From the NCBI GenBank assembly GCA_051453625.1, contig JBOZIK010000001.1:130951509-131015508 (forward strand): 64,000 nucleotides of DNA, read 5' to 3'. Positions 38,708 to 49,849 of this stretch are shown here, one piece after another. The stretch comes from Welwitschia mirabilis (taxonomy: Eukaryota; Gnetophyta; Gnetopsida; Welwitschiales). The notes below the pieces were generated by a model that saw only the letters and a list, made by a program, of their open reading frames with translations, was not told where the DNA came from and made no database searches. The stretch's first letter is position 1. Each line of letters opens with the position of its first letter. Both the position numbers and the translations under genes were made by a program.

Positions 38708-40290
38708 ATGAGTAATCCATCTGATGATTTTTCCACTGGTCGTCCACCCATGTTTGATGGGTTAAACTATGCTTACTGAAAAATTAGAATGAGAATATTT
38801 CTTAGATCTATAGATGTCGATATAGAAGAAGTTATTTATAAAATTTATTGTGCTTATATCAACTCAAACAGATGTCATGATAATACTATCTTAGTTACCA
38901 AAGTCCGAGATTAATGGACCTCCACTGACAAGACAAGAACCACCAGAGATGCCTGTGCTCTTAATGCAATATTTTGTGTAGTCTATGTAAATGAGTTTAA
39001 GTACATAGTGATCTGTAATCATGCTAAAGAGGCTTAAGACATTTTTGAAGTAGCACATGAAGGAACCTTAACTGTAAAGTAAGTAAAAGTTCAAATGCTT
39101 GTCTCAAAATTTAAAGACATCCACATGGACAAAGAGGAGACCTTGCAGGTATTCTTAGCTAGACTCACTAATATCATAAACTTTATGGCAAGCCTTGNNN
39201 NNNNNNNNNNNNNNNNNNNNNNNNNNNNNNNNNNNNNNNNNNNNNNNNNNNNNNNNNNNNNNNNNNNNNNNNNNNNNNNNNNNNNNNNNNNNNNNNNNNN
39301 NNNNNNNNNNNNNNNNNNNNNNNNNNNNNNNNNNNNNNNNNNNNNNNNNNNNNNNNNNNNNNNNNNNNNNNNNNNNNNNNNNNNNNNNNNNNNNNNNNNN
39401 NNNNNNNNNNNNNNNNNNNNNNNNNNNNNNNNNNNNNNNNNNNNNNNNNNNNNNNNNNNNNNNNNNNNNNNNNNNNNNNNNNNNNNNNNNNNNNNNNNNN
39501 NNNNNNNNNNNNNNNNNNNNNNNNNNNNNNNNNNNNNNNNNNNNNNNNNNNNNNNNNNNNNNNNNNNNNNNNNNNNNNNNNNNNNNNNNNNNNNNNNNNN
39601 NNNNNNNNNNNNNNNNNNNNNNNNNNNNNNNNNNNNNNNNNNNNNNNNNNNNNNNNNNNNNNNNNNNNNNNNNNNNNNNNNNNNNNNNNNNNNNNNNNNN
39701 NNNNNNNNNNNNNNNNNNNNNNNNNNNNNNNNNNNNNNNNNNNNNNNNNNNNNNNNNNNNNNNNNNNNNTAGACTCACTAATATCATAAACTTTATGGCA
39801 AGCCTTGGAGAATGATTAGATGAAGGAAAGGTGGTGAGGAAGATTTTGAGATCTCTACCAAAGAGATTTGAACCAAAGATCATAACCATCAAGGAGAACA
39901 AAAACATAAATGTAATGGCTCTAGAAGAACTACAAGGTGATTTACAAACTTATGAACTTAAATTTATTAAAGATAAGAAGAAAGATATTACTTTAAAATA
40001 TGTTCAAGAAGACTACAGATATGAAAGGTCAGATGAGGACTTGGACAATGATGAAGTTACTATTCCATTCAAAAGATTCAAAAAATTTCTACATAGAAAG
40101 ACAAAGGAATGAGAGTAAGTAGAAACTTAAAAAGGAGTCATCTGAAACACAGAAAGGAGCAACAAAAGATAAAGAAATTCAATGCTACTCATGCAAAGGA
40201 TTTGGTCATATGGCAAATGAGTGCCCCAACACAAGAAGAAATAACAGAAAAATGAATAATCCCACTTTTATTACCACATGAAATAATGAG
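38708..40290 (+). pseudogene. Copia (Sirevirus-like) gag
   Basis: Starts at ATG 38708. It begins with the DUF4219-like patch (RPPMFDGLNYAY, KIRMRIF) and continues into the UBN2-type Gag core: ALNAIF, EFKYIV, AKEA, HEGT, VQMLVSKF, ETLQVFLARL, then after the gap VVRKILRSLPKRFEP, a typical Gag segment, and LQTYEL. A zinc knuckle CYSCKGFGHMANEC lies at 40183-40224 in a different frame. Stops replace conserved Trp codons (TGA at AY-KI, TAA at EA-DI). Gap 39198-39769 is flanked by the same 37-bp sequence, so the true missing length is unclear. Confidence 0.85.
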
Positions 40291-40358
40291 GNNNNNNNNN
40301 NNNNNNNNNNNNNNNNNNNNNNNNNNNNNNNNNNNNNNNNNNNNNNNNNNNNNNNNNN

Positions 40359-40780
40359 GAGCCAGATGACTTAGACATGGTCAATGAAGGGGAGAGAGAG
40401 TTAGAAGATACATGTCAGGAGCTATATGATGAATGTGAAAAACTAGCTAAAAGGATAAATAATCTAAATAAAGTGGTAAAGACTCTTACCAGAGAGAAGG
40501 AGAAAATGAAAATGAAGTGCAATATGCTAAAATATAACAACATCAATTTAATATCACAAGTAAAAGATCTATCCTTCTTTGTAAATAAATTTTCTAGTGG
40601 TTCTTCTAAATTAGAATAGATTATTAAAGTGCAGAAACCTACTGAAGATAGATCAGGTATCAGTTTTAGTTCATAAAATCCACAAGAACAGGTAAACAGG
40701 CAATGTAAGTATACTTCTAAATTTACATGTAACTTTTATGGTAAATTTGGTCATTCAAAGCTATTTTGCAATATTAGAAA
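40359..40780 (+). pseudogene. Copia gag C-terminal linker with coiled coil and second zinc knuckle
   Basis: An acidic start (EPDDLDMVNEGERELED) leads into a coiled-coil-like segment (NNLNKVVKTLTREKEKMK) ending at a stop at 40619. In the same frame a second knuckle at 40728-40769 reads C-N-F-Y...H...C, with Cys2 changed to Tyr. A coiled coil plus second knuckle ahead of the protease is usual in Sirevirus Gag. Confidence 0.7.
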
Positions 40781-40784
40781 ATTA

Positions 40785-41243
40785 ATGCTTGTTTCAAATT
40801 CTATAAATTCGTTACCATTTAAATTCATTCCTAAAGGAAGTGTACTACCTAAGTCTAACAAGACTAAGTGGGTAAAAGCTAATAATCTCAAAAGTTCTCT
40901 AACTCCGATAGCTCTCAAAGGATCAAGTACAAATAGTTGGTACTTGGACAGTGGATGCTCAGGGCATATGATTAGAGAAAGATCAAACTTTCAACATCAA
41001 AGGAGTATCGATGGGGGAGAGGTCATTTTTGGAAACAATAACAAGGCAAAGATAGAAGTTACAGGATGCATCAAAGGAGATAAGTTACTTAAACTTGATG
41101 ATGTGCTTTATGTGAATGATTTGAAACATAATTTATTGAGTATTAGTAAATTGTATGACAAAGGTTACAACGTAATTTTTGGACAATCAAAATGTGAAAT
41201 TATAGATGTAAAAATAAATGTTGTTATTATTACTGTAAAATGA
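40785..41243 (+). pseudogene. Copia aspartic protease
   Basis: A 152-codon open stretch. The active-site motif WYLDSGCSGHM lies at 40938-40970, followed by the family pattern VIFGNNNKAKI, DDVLYVNDLKHNLLSISKLYDKGYNVIF and a KCEI end. The catalytic Asp-Ser-Gly is intact and this is the best-preserved enzyme domain in the element. Right after it, at 41244 onward, the VDNIYRID junction toward integrase is readable, then homology stops, so the rest of pol was deleted or replaced. Confidence 0.9.
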
Positions 41244-41446
41244 GTAGATAATATCTATAGAATAGATACTTGTTTGATTGATTAGTTAAATTATATGAAC
41301 TACAACATGAAAAATAGAAACATAAGCTTAAATTTTGATAAATCTGAATGTTTTCTAAAAAACTTTGAAGTAACATCCCATTTTTGGAATTTAGTTATTA
41401 ATCACAAAAATGAATTAGGGATTTATTTACCATCTTTTGGGTGATT

Positions 41447-41580
41447 GTAGGGGATTCTGTCGATCAGATGTGATCGGTCGACTAGCCTGAAAGCCCAGTC
41501 ACCTAGACCCCTTCCTGTACTATAGATCCACATCTCAATAAGTTGACCAAAAACTTGACTGGTCGATTAGACCTAATGAA
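41447..41580 (+). promoter_or_regulatory. Internal GTCGAC-type motif cluster
   Basis: Contains gtcgatcag, cggtcgactag, agttgacc, ggtcgattagacc and a perfect hairpin GATCAGATGTGATC (41462-41475). The same motif family fills U3 of both LTRs. It precedes a TATA-like box and the extra gene. Confidence 0.45.
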
Positions 41581-41646
41581 TTACAATGCAAAAGTACCAT
41601 CAGTGGATCTGATTTCTTTCTTCATTTTGCCTTATTTCACCTTGTT

Positions 41647-41655
41647 TATAAAATA
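41647..41655 (+). promoter_or_regulatory. TATA-like box before the PTPP-like gene
   Basis: TATAAAATA about 155 bp upstream of the ATG at 41810 and about 70 bp after the GTCGAC-type cluster, an order like that in the LTR. Confidence 0.4.
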
Positions 41656-41694
41656 AAGAGGTTCCTAAATTGATTTCCTTATGTTCTAACTTCC

Positions 41695-41800
41695 TCTATC
41701 TCTTAGATCTAGAGATCTCTTAGATCTAGAGTTTTTCCTTCCAGATCTAGAGCTTTACTCTTAGATCTAGTGTCTTTCTTTTAGATTTTTTGCTTCTAGG
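41695..41800 (+). repeat. Short AGATCTAG repeats in the leader of the PTPP-like gene
   Basis: TTAGATCTAGAG-type words recur about six times at 10-30-bp spacing between the TATA-like box and the ATG; pyrimidine-rich between copies. Confidence 0.75.
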
Positions 41801-41809
41801 GTCTTAGAA

Positions 41810-42836
41810 ATGGCTAAAATCTCATCTAGAAGGAGAGTTAAGAAAGCTCCGTCAAGAGATCCTATCCTTTTCTACCATAAGATGTCTGAGGAAGACGTTA
41901 ACAAGTTTTCAGAGAAGTTCAAGAAGAAGCCAGTTATCAAGAATGATCTATGGTAATCTTAGAGAGCTTAAGGATATCATTCAGCTCCTGAGAAATCAGG
42001 ATCTTGATTATTTTCTAAATGTTTCTAGCTCTGATTATGCATTTCTTACTTGCATGTTTTATTACAATGCTTCTTATAATCATGAATCAGAAATCCTTGA
42101 AACCCTTGTTTTGGGGAAGCGGCTAAGAGTTACCACAAATCTCATTTCTGGTCTGACTGATCTTCCTAGAGGTGATTATGAAGAGTATTGATCTCTTCGA
42201 GACATCATAAAAGACAAGCCTACTGTAACGAGGAAGATCTATGGTAAGGTTCACTCTTAGAAACACACTCTCTCTACTTCTTTGTTAACATCAAAGTACC
42301 GCTTTCTTCACTTGATTTTTACTTATAATTTCTTACCTTTAGCTGGGCATCATGATGAGGCCTCCAGGTACAGAGCCTATCTGATGTATTTGGTAGGGAT
42401 AGAGCATTTTGTTGATGCTCCTGCCATCATACTGAAGAATATAATCTCTCAGTTGGAGTATCATAGGATTAGGGCCTTAGCCTACTCTGTACTTATCATA
42501 AACTTATGTCATTATTTTTGTTTAATCTTCCATCTAAAACTTGAAATCCTTCAACTTATGGCACCCATTGGATATGCAATGTTATCTCGTATGCACATCT
42601 TTGCCCCTTCCAAGAAATCCTCAAAGTCACCCGCTCTAAAATAAGCCTCTCCTAATGAGACTCTTTCATATCTGAGATGGATTAATTTCCATATCAAACA
42701 CATAAAGGAAGCACTCATAGTAGCTAGGTATAACATTGCTGACACTTTAGCAGAGGCGGCCAACTCAGCATGCACAGGAGGAAATGAGGAAGATTCAAAA
42801 GAAAACTCTAAAGAGGAAGAAGAAGAGGAGGAGTAA
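41810..42836 (+). pseudogene. PTPP-like (putative plant transposon protein) gene inside copia element
   Basis: ATG 41810 opens a basic N-terminus (MAKISSRRRVKKAPSRDP). After a frameshift near 41943 the frame continues with a segment like the plant PTPP family: DYAFLTCMFYYNA (usual: lvreFYaNl), LGKRLRVTTNLI (VrGk.i.vs...I), then KYRFLHLIFTYNFLPLAGHHDE, a YLMYLVG / ILKNII stretch, LQLMAPIGYAML, and an acidic Glu tail ending at 42836. In-frame TGA (42189), TAG (~42258) and TAA (42642) sit at former Arg/Gln codons. It occupies the place of integrase-RT-RNase H or of an env-like ORF. Function of the family is unknown; family membership is by pattern only. Confidence 0.55.
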
Positions 42837-43440
42837 TCTAATTAAAAGCTTTAAATTATGTTTTGCTTATGTGTTTTTATTCTCTCCTTTATCATTGATG
42901 TCAAAAGAAGGAGAATTAGTTGTTTGTTGTTGGATGTTTATTTATGCTTTTAGATGTAGCATGTTGTTTATGAAACCTCTTATTTTGCAATGTTTACATA
43001 TGTTTAATAGAATCAATATGCACTTCATTTTTATGCTCTAAATTAATCTCAATTGGTATCTCAAATCTTTTTGTGCTTATGCAAATCATATGTGTTTTAC
43101 ATGTTTTTTCAATAATAAATTTTAATGTTTTACATGGTTATTTCATAAATTCAGATGTTTATGTTCAATATTGAAAATAAACTCCAAAATGTATCAATTT
43201 ATTAATATATTAAATGGTTTATATGATCACATTGTGCTTCTCATAAAATTTGTGTTCTTAACCTTTAAATGTGCATCTTAAAATTATTTTATTTTAAGCA
43301 CAAAATTTAATTATTCAAAATGTCTTAACTTGGCTTCAAAAGATGCAATATTTTGTAAAAGAATCATAGGCATTTTGTGAGGGGAGGCTTTTCTAAGTCT
43401 TAAATATTTTCACAACTAAGTATTATTTATCATTAATGTC
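42837..43440 (+). other. Copia 3' non-coding region
   Basis: AT-rich, no gene. The phrase tcattgatgtcaaaagaaggagaa (42892-42915) is echoed at 43432-43450 before the LTR, like the repeated polypurine tracts known in Sireviruses. Confidence 0.6.
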
Positions 43441-43450
43441 AAAGAGGAGA
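43441..43450 (+). other. Polypurine tract of copia element
   Basis: AAAGAGGAGA immediately before the 3' LTR start TGTTAG at 43452. Confidence 0.8.
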
Positions 43451-43451
43451 T

Positions 43452-45026
43452 TGTTAGATTATGTTTTGTCAATTGATATCAAACTAATGTATTCTGTGTA
43501 GCAAATTTTGTGTATCTTATGCAAAAGACATTAATGTCTTGCAGGTATAAAGATAAAGTCAAATCCATATAATTCTGAGCACTAGAAACCTATCAAGTTC
43601 ATTTACCCTCTTCAGGGGTCGACCGGACTTTCAAGGGGTCGACCGCACCTGAAGCAGAAACTCAAAATTTGAACTAAATTCAAAGGGATCGACTAGATTT
43701 CTAATGGGATCGACTAAACCTATAACCTCAAGAGCCAGTATCCCTAAACCAAATGATAAATATGAGGTCGACCGAATTTGTGGACCTAGTAACAGTAACC
43801 CTGGACTGAATGATAAGGGGTCGACTAAACCTAGGCTGAGATCCACTGGATTTGTGAACCTATGAACAATACTCCTGAACTGATGATCAAGGGATCGACT
43901 AGACCTGAGCACTGTATAGCTGGTAATCCTAAGTCAATCATCATGAGGTGGACTGGATACCTAAAGGGGTCAACTAGACCTAATGCAAGAAATTTGAAAG
44001 ATCTTTATCAAGATAAGCGAGTGACTGAATTTAATGGTAGATGACCAAACTAGGGTCAACTAGACCTAGATGGGGTCGACCGAAGATGGAGACGTAAGAA
44101 ACTGAGATGACCAAAAATTTCACTCAAGCGACTTGTGTAAGTCACAATACTAGATGGGGTCGATAGAACTTTTGAGGGGTCAACCAGACAAAACGAAACT
44201 AAAATTTTCTATCCATTTTATATCCATTATGTATCCGTTAGATAGCCATTTTCTAGTCGTTTATAGCTGTTGGAAGCAAATTTTCAAATGTAATAAAACC
44301 TAAAAGCCTTCCAATATAAATAGCTAAGAGATAAATAACCAAAGAATCTTTTAGAACCTTTGTCAATCTTTTGAATCTTTAGGATTTAATGAACCAGTAC
44401 TGAAATCTTATGATATTCACTGTTAAATCTTGGCATTTGTACTTTTAGCTAAGGAAGATCTATTATCTATATTATCTCTACATTCAAGATTAGATCTAAT
44501 GCTCTATCTATTGTACATCTACAGGAAAAAAGGAAAAAAGCTCCATTAAATCTATTGTATCAAGAATGAGTGATATCTGTGCATTTTGGCATTATTGCAT
44601 CACTATTATACATTGTGAAAGATTAAGACTAAGCCTTGAAAAGTCTGTTCAAAGGTTAAGACTAAGCCTGGAAAAGCCCATTCAAAGGTTAAAACTAAGC
44701 CTGGAAAAGTCTGTTTATAAAGGTTATAGGGGAACCTAGAATACCTTGTAGAGTAACGAAGATCCAGATCAATCTTGGTGATAAGTTGATCATTGAGAGT
44801 GGAGTAGGGGGTTTCCCGAACTACTATAAATCCTGTGTGCATCTATTTGGTATTTTATGTGTTTAGTTAGTTTTTTTCTTTACTTCTGTTAGATTTTCTT
44901 TTCATGCATGTTTTCAATTAGTGAATTATTTTGTGCAAGTTCTTAATATATCTTCGATTCGTTAGAATACTTTGTTTTAATTTTTAAGAACCTACTCATC
45001 CCCCTCTAGGGTTCTTGATCCTATCA
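43452..45026 (+). repeat. Copia 3' LTR
   Basis: TGTTAGATTATGTTTTG...CTATCA, 1575 bp. It has about 14 degenerate GGGGTCGACCGGAC motifs at 43610-44190 and TATAAATA at 44315-44322. Homologous to 36664-38643. Confidence 0.9.
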
Positions 45027-45364
45027 ATGACACCACTTACCATGATCAGAATAGGTTCACGCTTACATTCTTAAGCATTTTGAATGCAAGTAATTCATTT
45101 TCATTATTTTTTAAAGTAGAAGATGAATGAGAAATATTTCCTAAGATGAAACCCTTAAATTGGCCTCATGATTAAAGGATGGTCGCATACATTGTGAACA
45201 TTCTAAAGAACAGCTTTATTAATCCTTTGAAACCCTAATTGTAAAGCCTAATTATTGCCTATAAATATCCTACTTCACTTCACTGGAATAAATAACATAT
45301 CATTATCATATTATGCAAGAGATTGAAGCTTTAATCATGTATTCTTTTTAAGCTTTCCTTAGGG
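45027..45364 (+). mobile_element. LTR-like copy E3, right part
   Basis: Continues the E2 homology (gatcagaataggttca... / gattagaataggtcca..., then cttacattctt and gcatt) exactly from the end of the copia element. It holds a TATA-like ctataaatatcc near 45262. It runs into a 385-N gap at 45365-45749. Confidence 0.65.
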
Positions 45365-45749
45365 NNNNNNNNNNNNNNNNNNNNNNNNNNNNNNNNNNNN
45401 NNNNNNNNNNNNNNNNNNNNNNNNNNNNNNNNNNNNNNNNNNNNNNNNNNNNNNNNNNNNNNNNNNNNNNNNNNNNNNNNNNNNNNNNNNNNNNNNNNNN
45501 NNNNNNNNNNNNNNNNNNNNNNNNNNNNNNNNNNNNNNNNNNNNNNNNNNNNNNNNNNNNNNNNNNNNNNNNNNNNNNNNNNNNNNNNNNNNNNNNNNNN
45601 NNNNNNNNNNNNNNNNNNNNNNNNNNNNNNNNNNNNNNNNNNNNNNNNNNNNNNNNNNNNNNNNNNNNNNNNNNNNNNNNNNNNNNNNNNNNNNNNNNNN
45701 NNNNNNNNNNNNNNNNNNNNNNNNNNNNNNNNNNNNNNNNNNNNNNNNN

Positions 45750-46013
45750 TATAAGGGTGAGGTTGGCATTAGGGGTAGAAGACCCTATGACTTATTTTTG
45801 TTTATAGAAAGCACTTGACATTGTAGATTGGTTTTCTCCTTCTACAAGTCTTTTCGTTAAGGAAATTATATTCAGAAAAAATAAATTCAGAAGGAGGATT
45901 GAGTAACCTGGAGATTGTTATTCCAACTCTTTTTCTAGTTCTACCAGTTCTTCTTTGATGTTATTTTCTATCAACTATTTTTCTATGAGATATTTCTTCT
46001 CTAAGTTGACCAT
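45750..46013 (-). pseudogene. Element C gag N-terminal fragment
   Basis: Collinear with the start of element B gag (51504-51240): the same ATG context (gttgaccatatt), the segment equal to B's TMSSATHKQKQ region, and the same downstream proline/asparagine-rich stretch. It is truncated at the N gap. With the PBS at 46334-46351 and the LTR at 46358 it shows a partial third copy of the family left of element B. Confidence 0.7.
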
Positions 46014-46333
46014 ATTACAACATCCTGCAAATAGAAAACAATAGAAAATAGATCAAAAAAACATTGTTGTTCAGTCTGTTGTGTGGATGATAGAGGAGAT
46101 GACGAAAATAAAAACCAAGAACAAAAACAAAAATTACAGACTATCGTCCTATCTATCGTGAAGACGATAGAGGGAACGACCACTAATTTACTACTAAAAA
46201 CAAAAATTAACAAACTGCAAATAAAAAAGCTACAATTTCTAATTAAAATACAATGTCACTACAGATAAATAACCAAATAGAAATATGATATACTCACTTA
46301 AATAGCGACAACCGTTGTACTCTTCAGTAGCCT

Positions 46334-46351
46334 TCTTCAGCAATAGCGCCG
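46334..46351 (-). other. Primer-binding site of element C
   Basis: Minus strand CGGCGCTATTGCTGAAGA, 12 of 18 matches to the Athila-type site; five of six mismatches are C>T or G>A. It lies directly internal to the LTR at 46358. Confidence 0.7.
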
Positions 46352-46357
46352 ATTTTT

Positions 46358-47448
46358 TGCGGTGTGTATTTGTGCAACTATTTATGTTCAGAAGGATTCT
46401 ATCATTTATAAAATAAGATAAATTTCTCACATAATAATACACATCTCACATAATAACACACACTAGTATGAGTGGGAGTTAATCTGAATGTCATATTTTC
46501 ATTGAAGACTATGAGATGAGACTTGGATTGCTTTTCATAAGAGATAAAGGTAACTAAAATTAAATGATAACGTAGAAAAATAAATATGCAATGCAAATGA
46601 AGATTCACCCTAATATAAATGCAATAAAAAATGAATCTAATCTACTTGCTTTCAGCCTTAACAAAGGCTACCCTTAATGATCTATATCACCCAAGAAATT
46701 GTCATCAGTTCAAGGTCAATCAAAAACCAAAAGGGTAATCTGAGAATTTAAAATACAGTCATGAAAACAAATAAGGTTTTTGTATTAAGAAGAGTAATAA
46801 CATCTGGGTTACAAAATAGTTGGGCTTCCATGAAGGATGCACGACTCTCCACCAAAGAAACGTCTTTCTGTAATACTCAAGATGGATCTCCCATCCATTA
46901 ATCTCCTATCATGATAATTTCTAGTGTAACGAAGATAAAAAGAAGAGTCGAAGGAAAACTTATTTAGAACAACTTATAGTAGAAAACGATAAACAGAAGG
47001 CGCAGTAAGACATGCTCTTTTACATAAATAAAATGGACAAAATGGTCAAGGGTCGATGTTAGAGTCGGTTACATGGCAGTGTCATCCTGACTGTCATCCA
47101 GACAACAATGGGGATTCCAGCTCATTACAAAAGATAACTCAAACTAATGACTCAGCAGTGATTCAGCAGTTTACATCATCGTCCTTAGTGTCGTGGGGAC
47201 GACATAAGGTACGAAGGTCTTCTTAACCATTAAATTTGAAGAGAAACTTAGCATTTTTTTTAGTAATCCTTATTCAAAGCTTTGTGCATTAGAATGTGCC
47301 TTTAATACATCAAATCTGAGTAAGAATTACACATTTTCAAGATTTTCTATCATTTCTCCAAAATCCTCAGAATTACAGTTAAACCTATACAAAAGTCCTG
47401 CAAAACAACTTATAAAACCCCCCCCAATAACCACAAATTGGAAATGCA
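46358..47448 (-). repeat. LTR shared by elements B (3' LTR) and C (5' LTR)
   Basis: Starts TGCGGTGTGTATTTG and ends GGAAATGCA on the plus strand. It is homologous to 52006-53213. It contains a perfect hairpin GTCGTGGGGACGAC at 47190-47203. Confidence 0.85.
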
Positions 47449-47468
47449 ACATAACCTCCCATTTAGCC
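47449..47468 (-). other. Polypurine tract of element B
   Basis: Minus strand ggctaaatgggaggttatgt ends immediately before the LTR's TGCATTTCC. Confidence 0.6.
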
Positions 47469-48786
47469 TTTGTCAATTCTTGACAAAAACCAGGAGAATA
47501 ACCACAATTACGAGCCAATTTGTTTTTTAAAAGATAAATCTAGAATTATAAAACAGGCTCATAAAACACATCACAAAGATAAATGACAGGTAATGCATAA
47601 TGTGTATGAAAATTTTGAAAATTTTATTTCATGGAATATCTAAATTAAGTTAAAATTTTTTGAAAGTGAGTCATGAAAATGGGTCTCTACCCCACCCCCT
47701 CCCCCGGCCCCAGTAAGGAAAAGCAAGATGTCTGATATTGGAAAAATAAAGTAAAAAAAGTAGATGGGAGTAAGAAGGCAGGTAAAAGAGGATAACTTTC
47801 TAAAATGAAGTGCAAAGCTGAGTAATCTCAAATTTGAAAAATATAGATCTATGAATATATTCTGACAAGTAAAGAAAAAGAGTGGGCAATAAAAATGTTT
47901 TGTTACAAAAATGATTAAGAGCAACACTTACAATACCAAAAATAAAATTTATNNNNNNNNNNNNNNNNNNNNNNNNNNNNNNNNNNNNNNNNNNNNNNNN
48001 NNNNNNNNNNNNNNNNNNNNNNNNNNNNNNNNNNNNNNNNNNNNNNNNNNNNAGAAAAAGAGTGGGCAAGAAAAATGTTTTGTTACAAAAATGATTAAGA
48101 GCAACACTTACAATACCAAAAATAAAATTTATTAAGAAAGCTAAACTAAGCAAGAAATATTCTTTTGTTAAAAACCAAATAGAAAAACATGATAATTGAG
48201 AAAATATGGTAATAACTTTGAAATAACTAACCAAACCACAAAAAAAAGCAAAAAAAATAGGCATAAGGTAATAGAAATGAAAAATAGCTCACCTATCTGA
48301 TATTTTAACCTAGCAGACTACCATGAAAGAAATCATAACATAAAATGAATATCAAACCAAAGAATGCTCAAAAATGAACTCATTCACCATCATCTCAAAA
48401 CAAACACCCAAATCTCAAGAAATGAAATACGCATTGGAATAGACTAAAAGTCTAGGAAACAAGCAATGTCTCTGATGACACCAGGAATACCAGTGGTTCC
48501 ATAGCCTCAAAGTATTTATTACAACTTTATTATCCATGATTAAAGGAGTGCAGCCACCATTAGAGAAGTAAGAACTCGCGAAGCATGGCCAACTGACTTT
48601 CTAATGGAGTTCCCACAGCTACCATATTATACTACTAAAGGCTTCTCTTAGAAATATTTACCCCGATGTACTTTGCAGTAGGACATCATGGTGACCATGT
48701 TTTTTGAAATATCATAAATAAAACATCATGACCNNNNNNNNNNNNNNNNNNNNNNNNNNNNTCTCTCTCTCTCTCTCTCTCTCACT

Positions 48787-48831
<45 letters not shown>

Positions 48832-49264
48832 GTACAATTTTTTCTTTAATTTTGAAAACAACATTGAAAATATTCCACATGATCAATCATTCTAAAAGAC
48901 AAAGTAAAACTCATAAGGTAAAGACAGAAAAGAATACTCTTAAACAATCTAAGACCTTTTCACCATTGAGAAAAAAATAGCATCTTCCTTCAAACTAAAG
49001 TTCATGGACATGAGAATGTTATAAGATCGGATGAATCCAATCTTACCACTGAAATGATCAAGTTAAAAGACTAGTCATGGAGATAAAAATATAAGTCAAC
49101 TTTGAAAAATAATCAAGTAATGCCATAATGACATCCAAAGGAAAAAACTACGAGAAAATTCAGACGGTGTACTCATGTAATTCCAAATTTTTACCCATTA
49201 ACTTTCTGTAATGCTTAAGCAATCAAGTCAAAAATATCAACAGAGCTATAAAAATGTATTTTCT
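47469..49264 (-). other. Element B 3' non-coding region
   Basis: Collinear with element A 11561-13332, no coding signal. A C-rich run (47691-47712) and a 79-bp block repeated on both sides of the 100-N gap 47953-48052 are the main features. Confidence 0.65.
48762..48830. repeat. (TC)n(CA)n compound microsatellite
   Basis: About 11 TC units, a cactctca link, then about 20 CA units. Preceded by a 28-N gap (48734-48761). Element A has only a plain pyrimidine tract at the matching place. Confidence 0.95.
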
Positions 49265-49299
49265 TAAATAATAAATAAAAAAATCTTTTATTGATTGAC

Positions 49300-49781
49300 T
49301 GTCGTCCTGCTCGTGTATCAATGATGCAGTGAGTTGTTGCACAAAAGGCTCTTCATAGAAGTAAAGGGTATCTTTTATTATGCTTAACTTCTATGATAAT
49401 CACATCTATGCAGTAGCAAGCCTCTTCAATTTGAATTTCCAAATCTTTAATGATGCCTAACGGTTTCTTAACTAATGTACCTACTAATTCTAAGACAACT
49501 AAAGTAGACTCTATTCTATCCTCCAAACCAAGTCTCTTACAAATGTGAAGTGGCATAATATTAACACTTACTCTAATGTCTATTAAGGATTTTCTAATCC
49601 TTTTCTTTCTCTCCAAAGTAACATTTACTGTTAATGCTCCTATATCTTTAAATTTGGGTGATTTTTGTAACACTAAATTCATGAGGGATTGTGCTAGAAA
49701 GACTTTGTTAGTAATAACTCGTTTTTGTTTTCTTCTTATTAAGTCCTTCCAAAGTTTTGAGTACCCTGGATTTTGTTGCAA
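49300..49781 (-). pseudogene. Element B protease
   Basis: A 142-codon open frame. After a basic stretch it reads SPKFKDIGALTVNVTL, SLIDIRVSVNIMPLHICKRL, GLEDRIESTLVVLELV, KPLGIIKDLEIQIE and a C-terminal RYPLLL, matching the Athila-branch protease (DLGASVN-MP, KLGL, P-GI-ED). The catalytic D-L-G-A is D-I-R-V, so the Gly of the active site is lost. It ends at the pol deletion junction. Confidence 0.85.
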
Positions 49782-49849
49782 ATGTTTCTAAAAGGGTAAG
49801 TTTATACTCACATTTTTCATTAAGACTTTTAGATGTTCATTGAAAGTTA

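Larger units (their letters stand above)
36664..45026 (+). mobile_element. Sirevirus-like Ty1/copia element, defective, with extra gene
   Basis: Order: 5' LTR (36664-38643), PBS (38646-38657), gag, two zinc knuckles, protease, then no integrase/RT/RNase H but a PTPP-like gene (41810-42836), polypurine tracts, 3' LTR (43452-45026). The LTR length, the Gag type and the second knuckle before protease fit the Sirevirus lineage. It interrupts LTR E3. Flanking aaaac/atgac could be a decayed 5-bp target duplication. Gaps lie at 37790, 39198 and 40292. It cannot move on its own. Confidence 0.85.
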
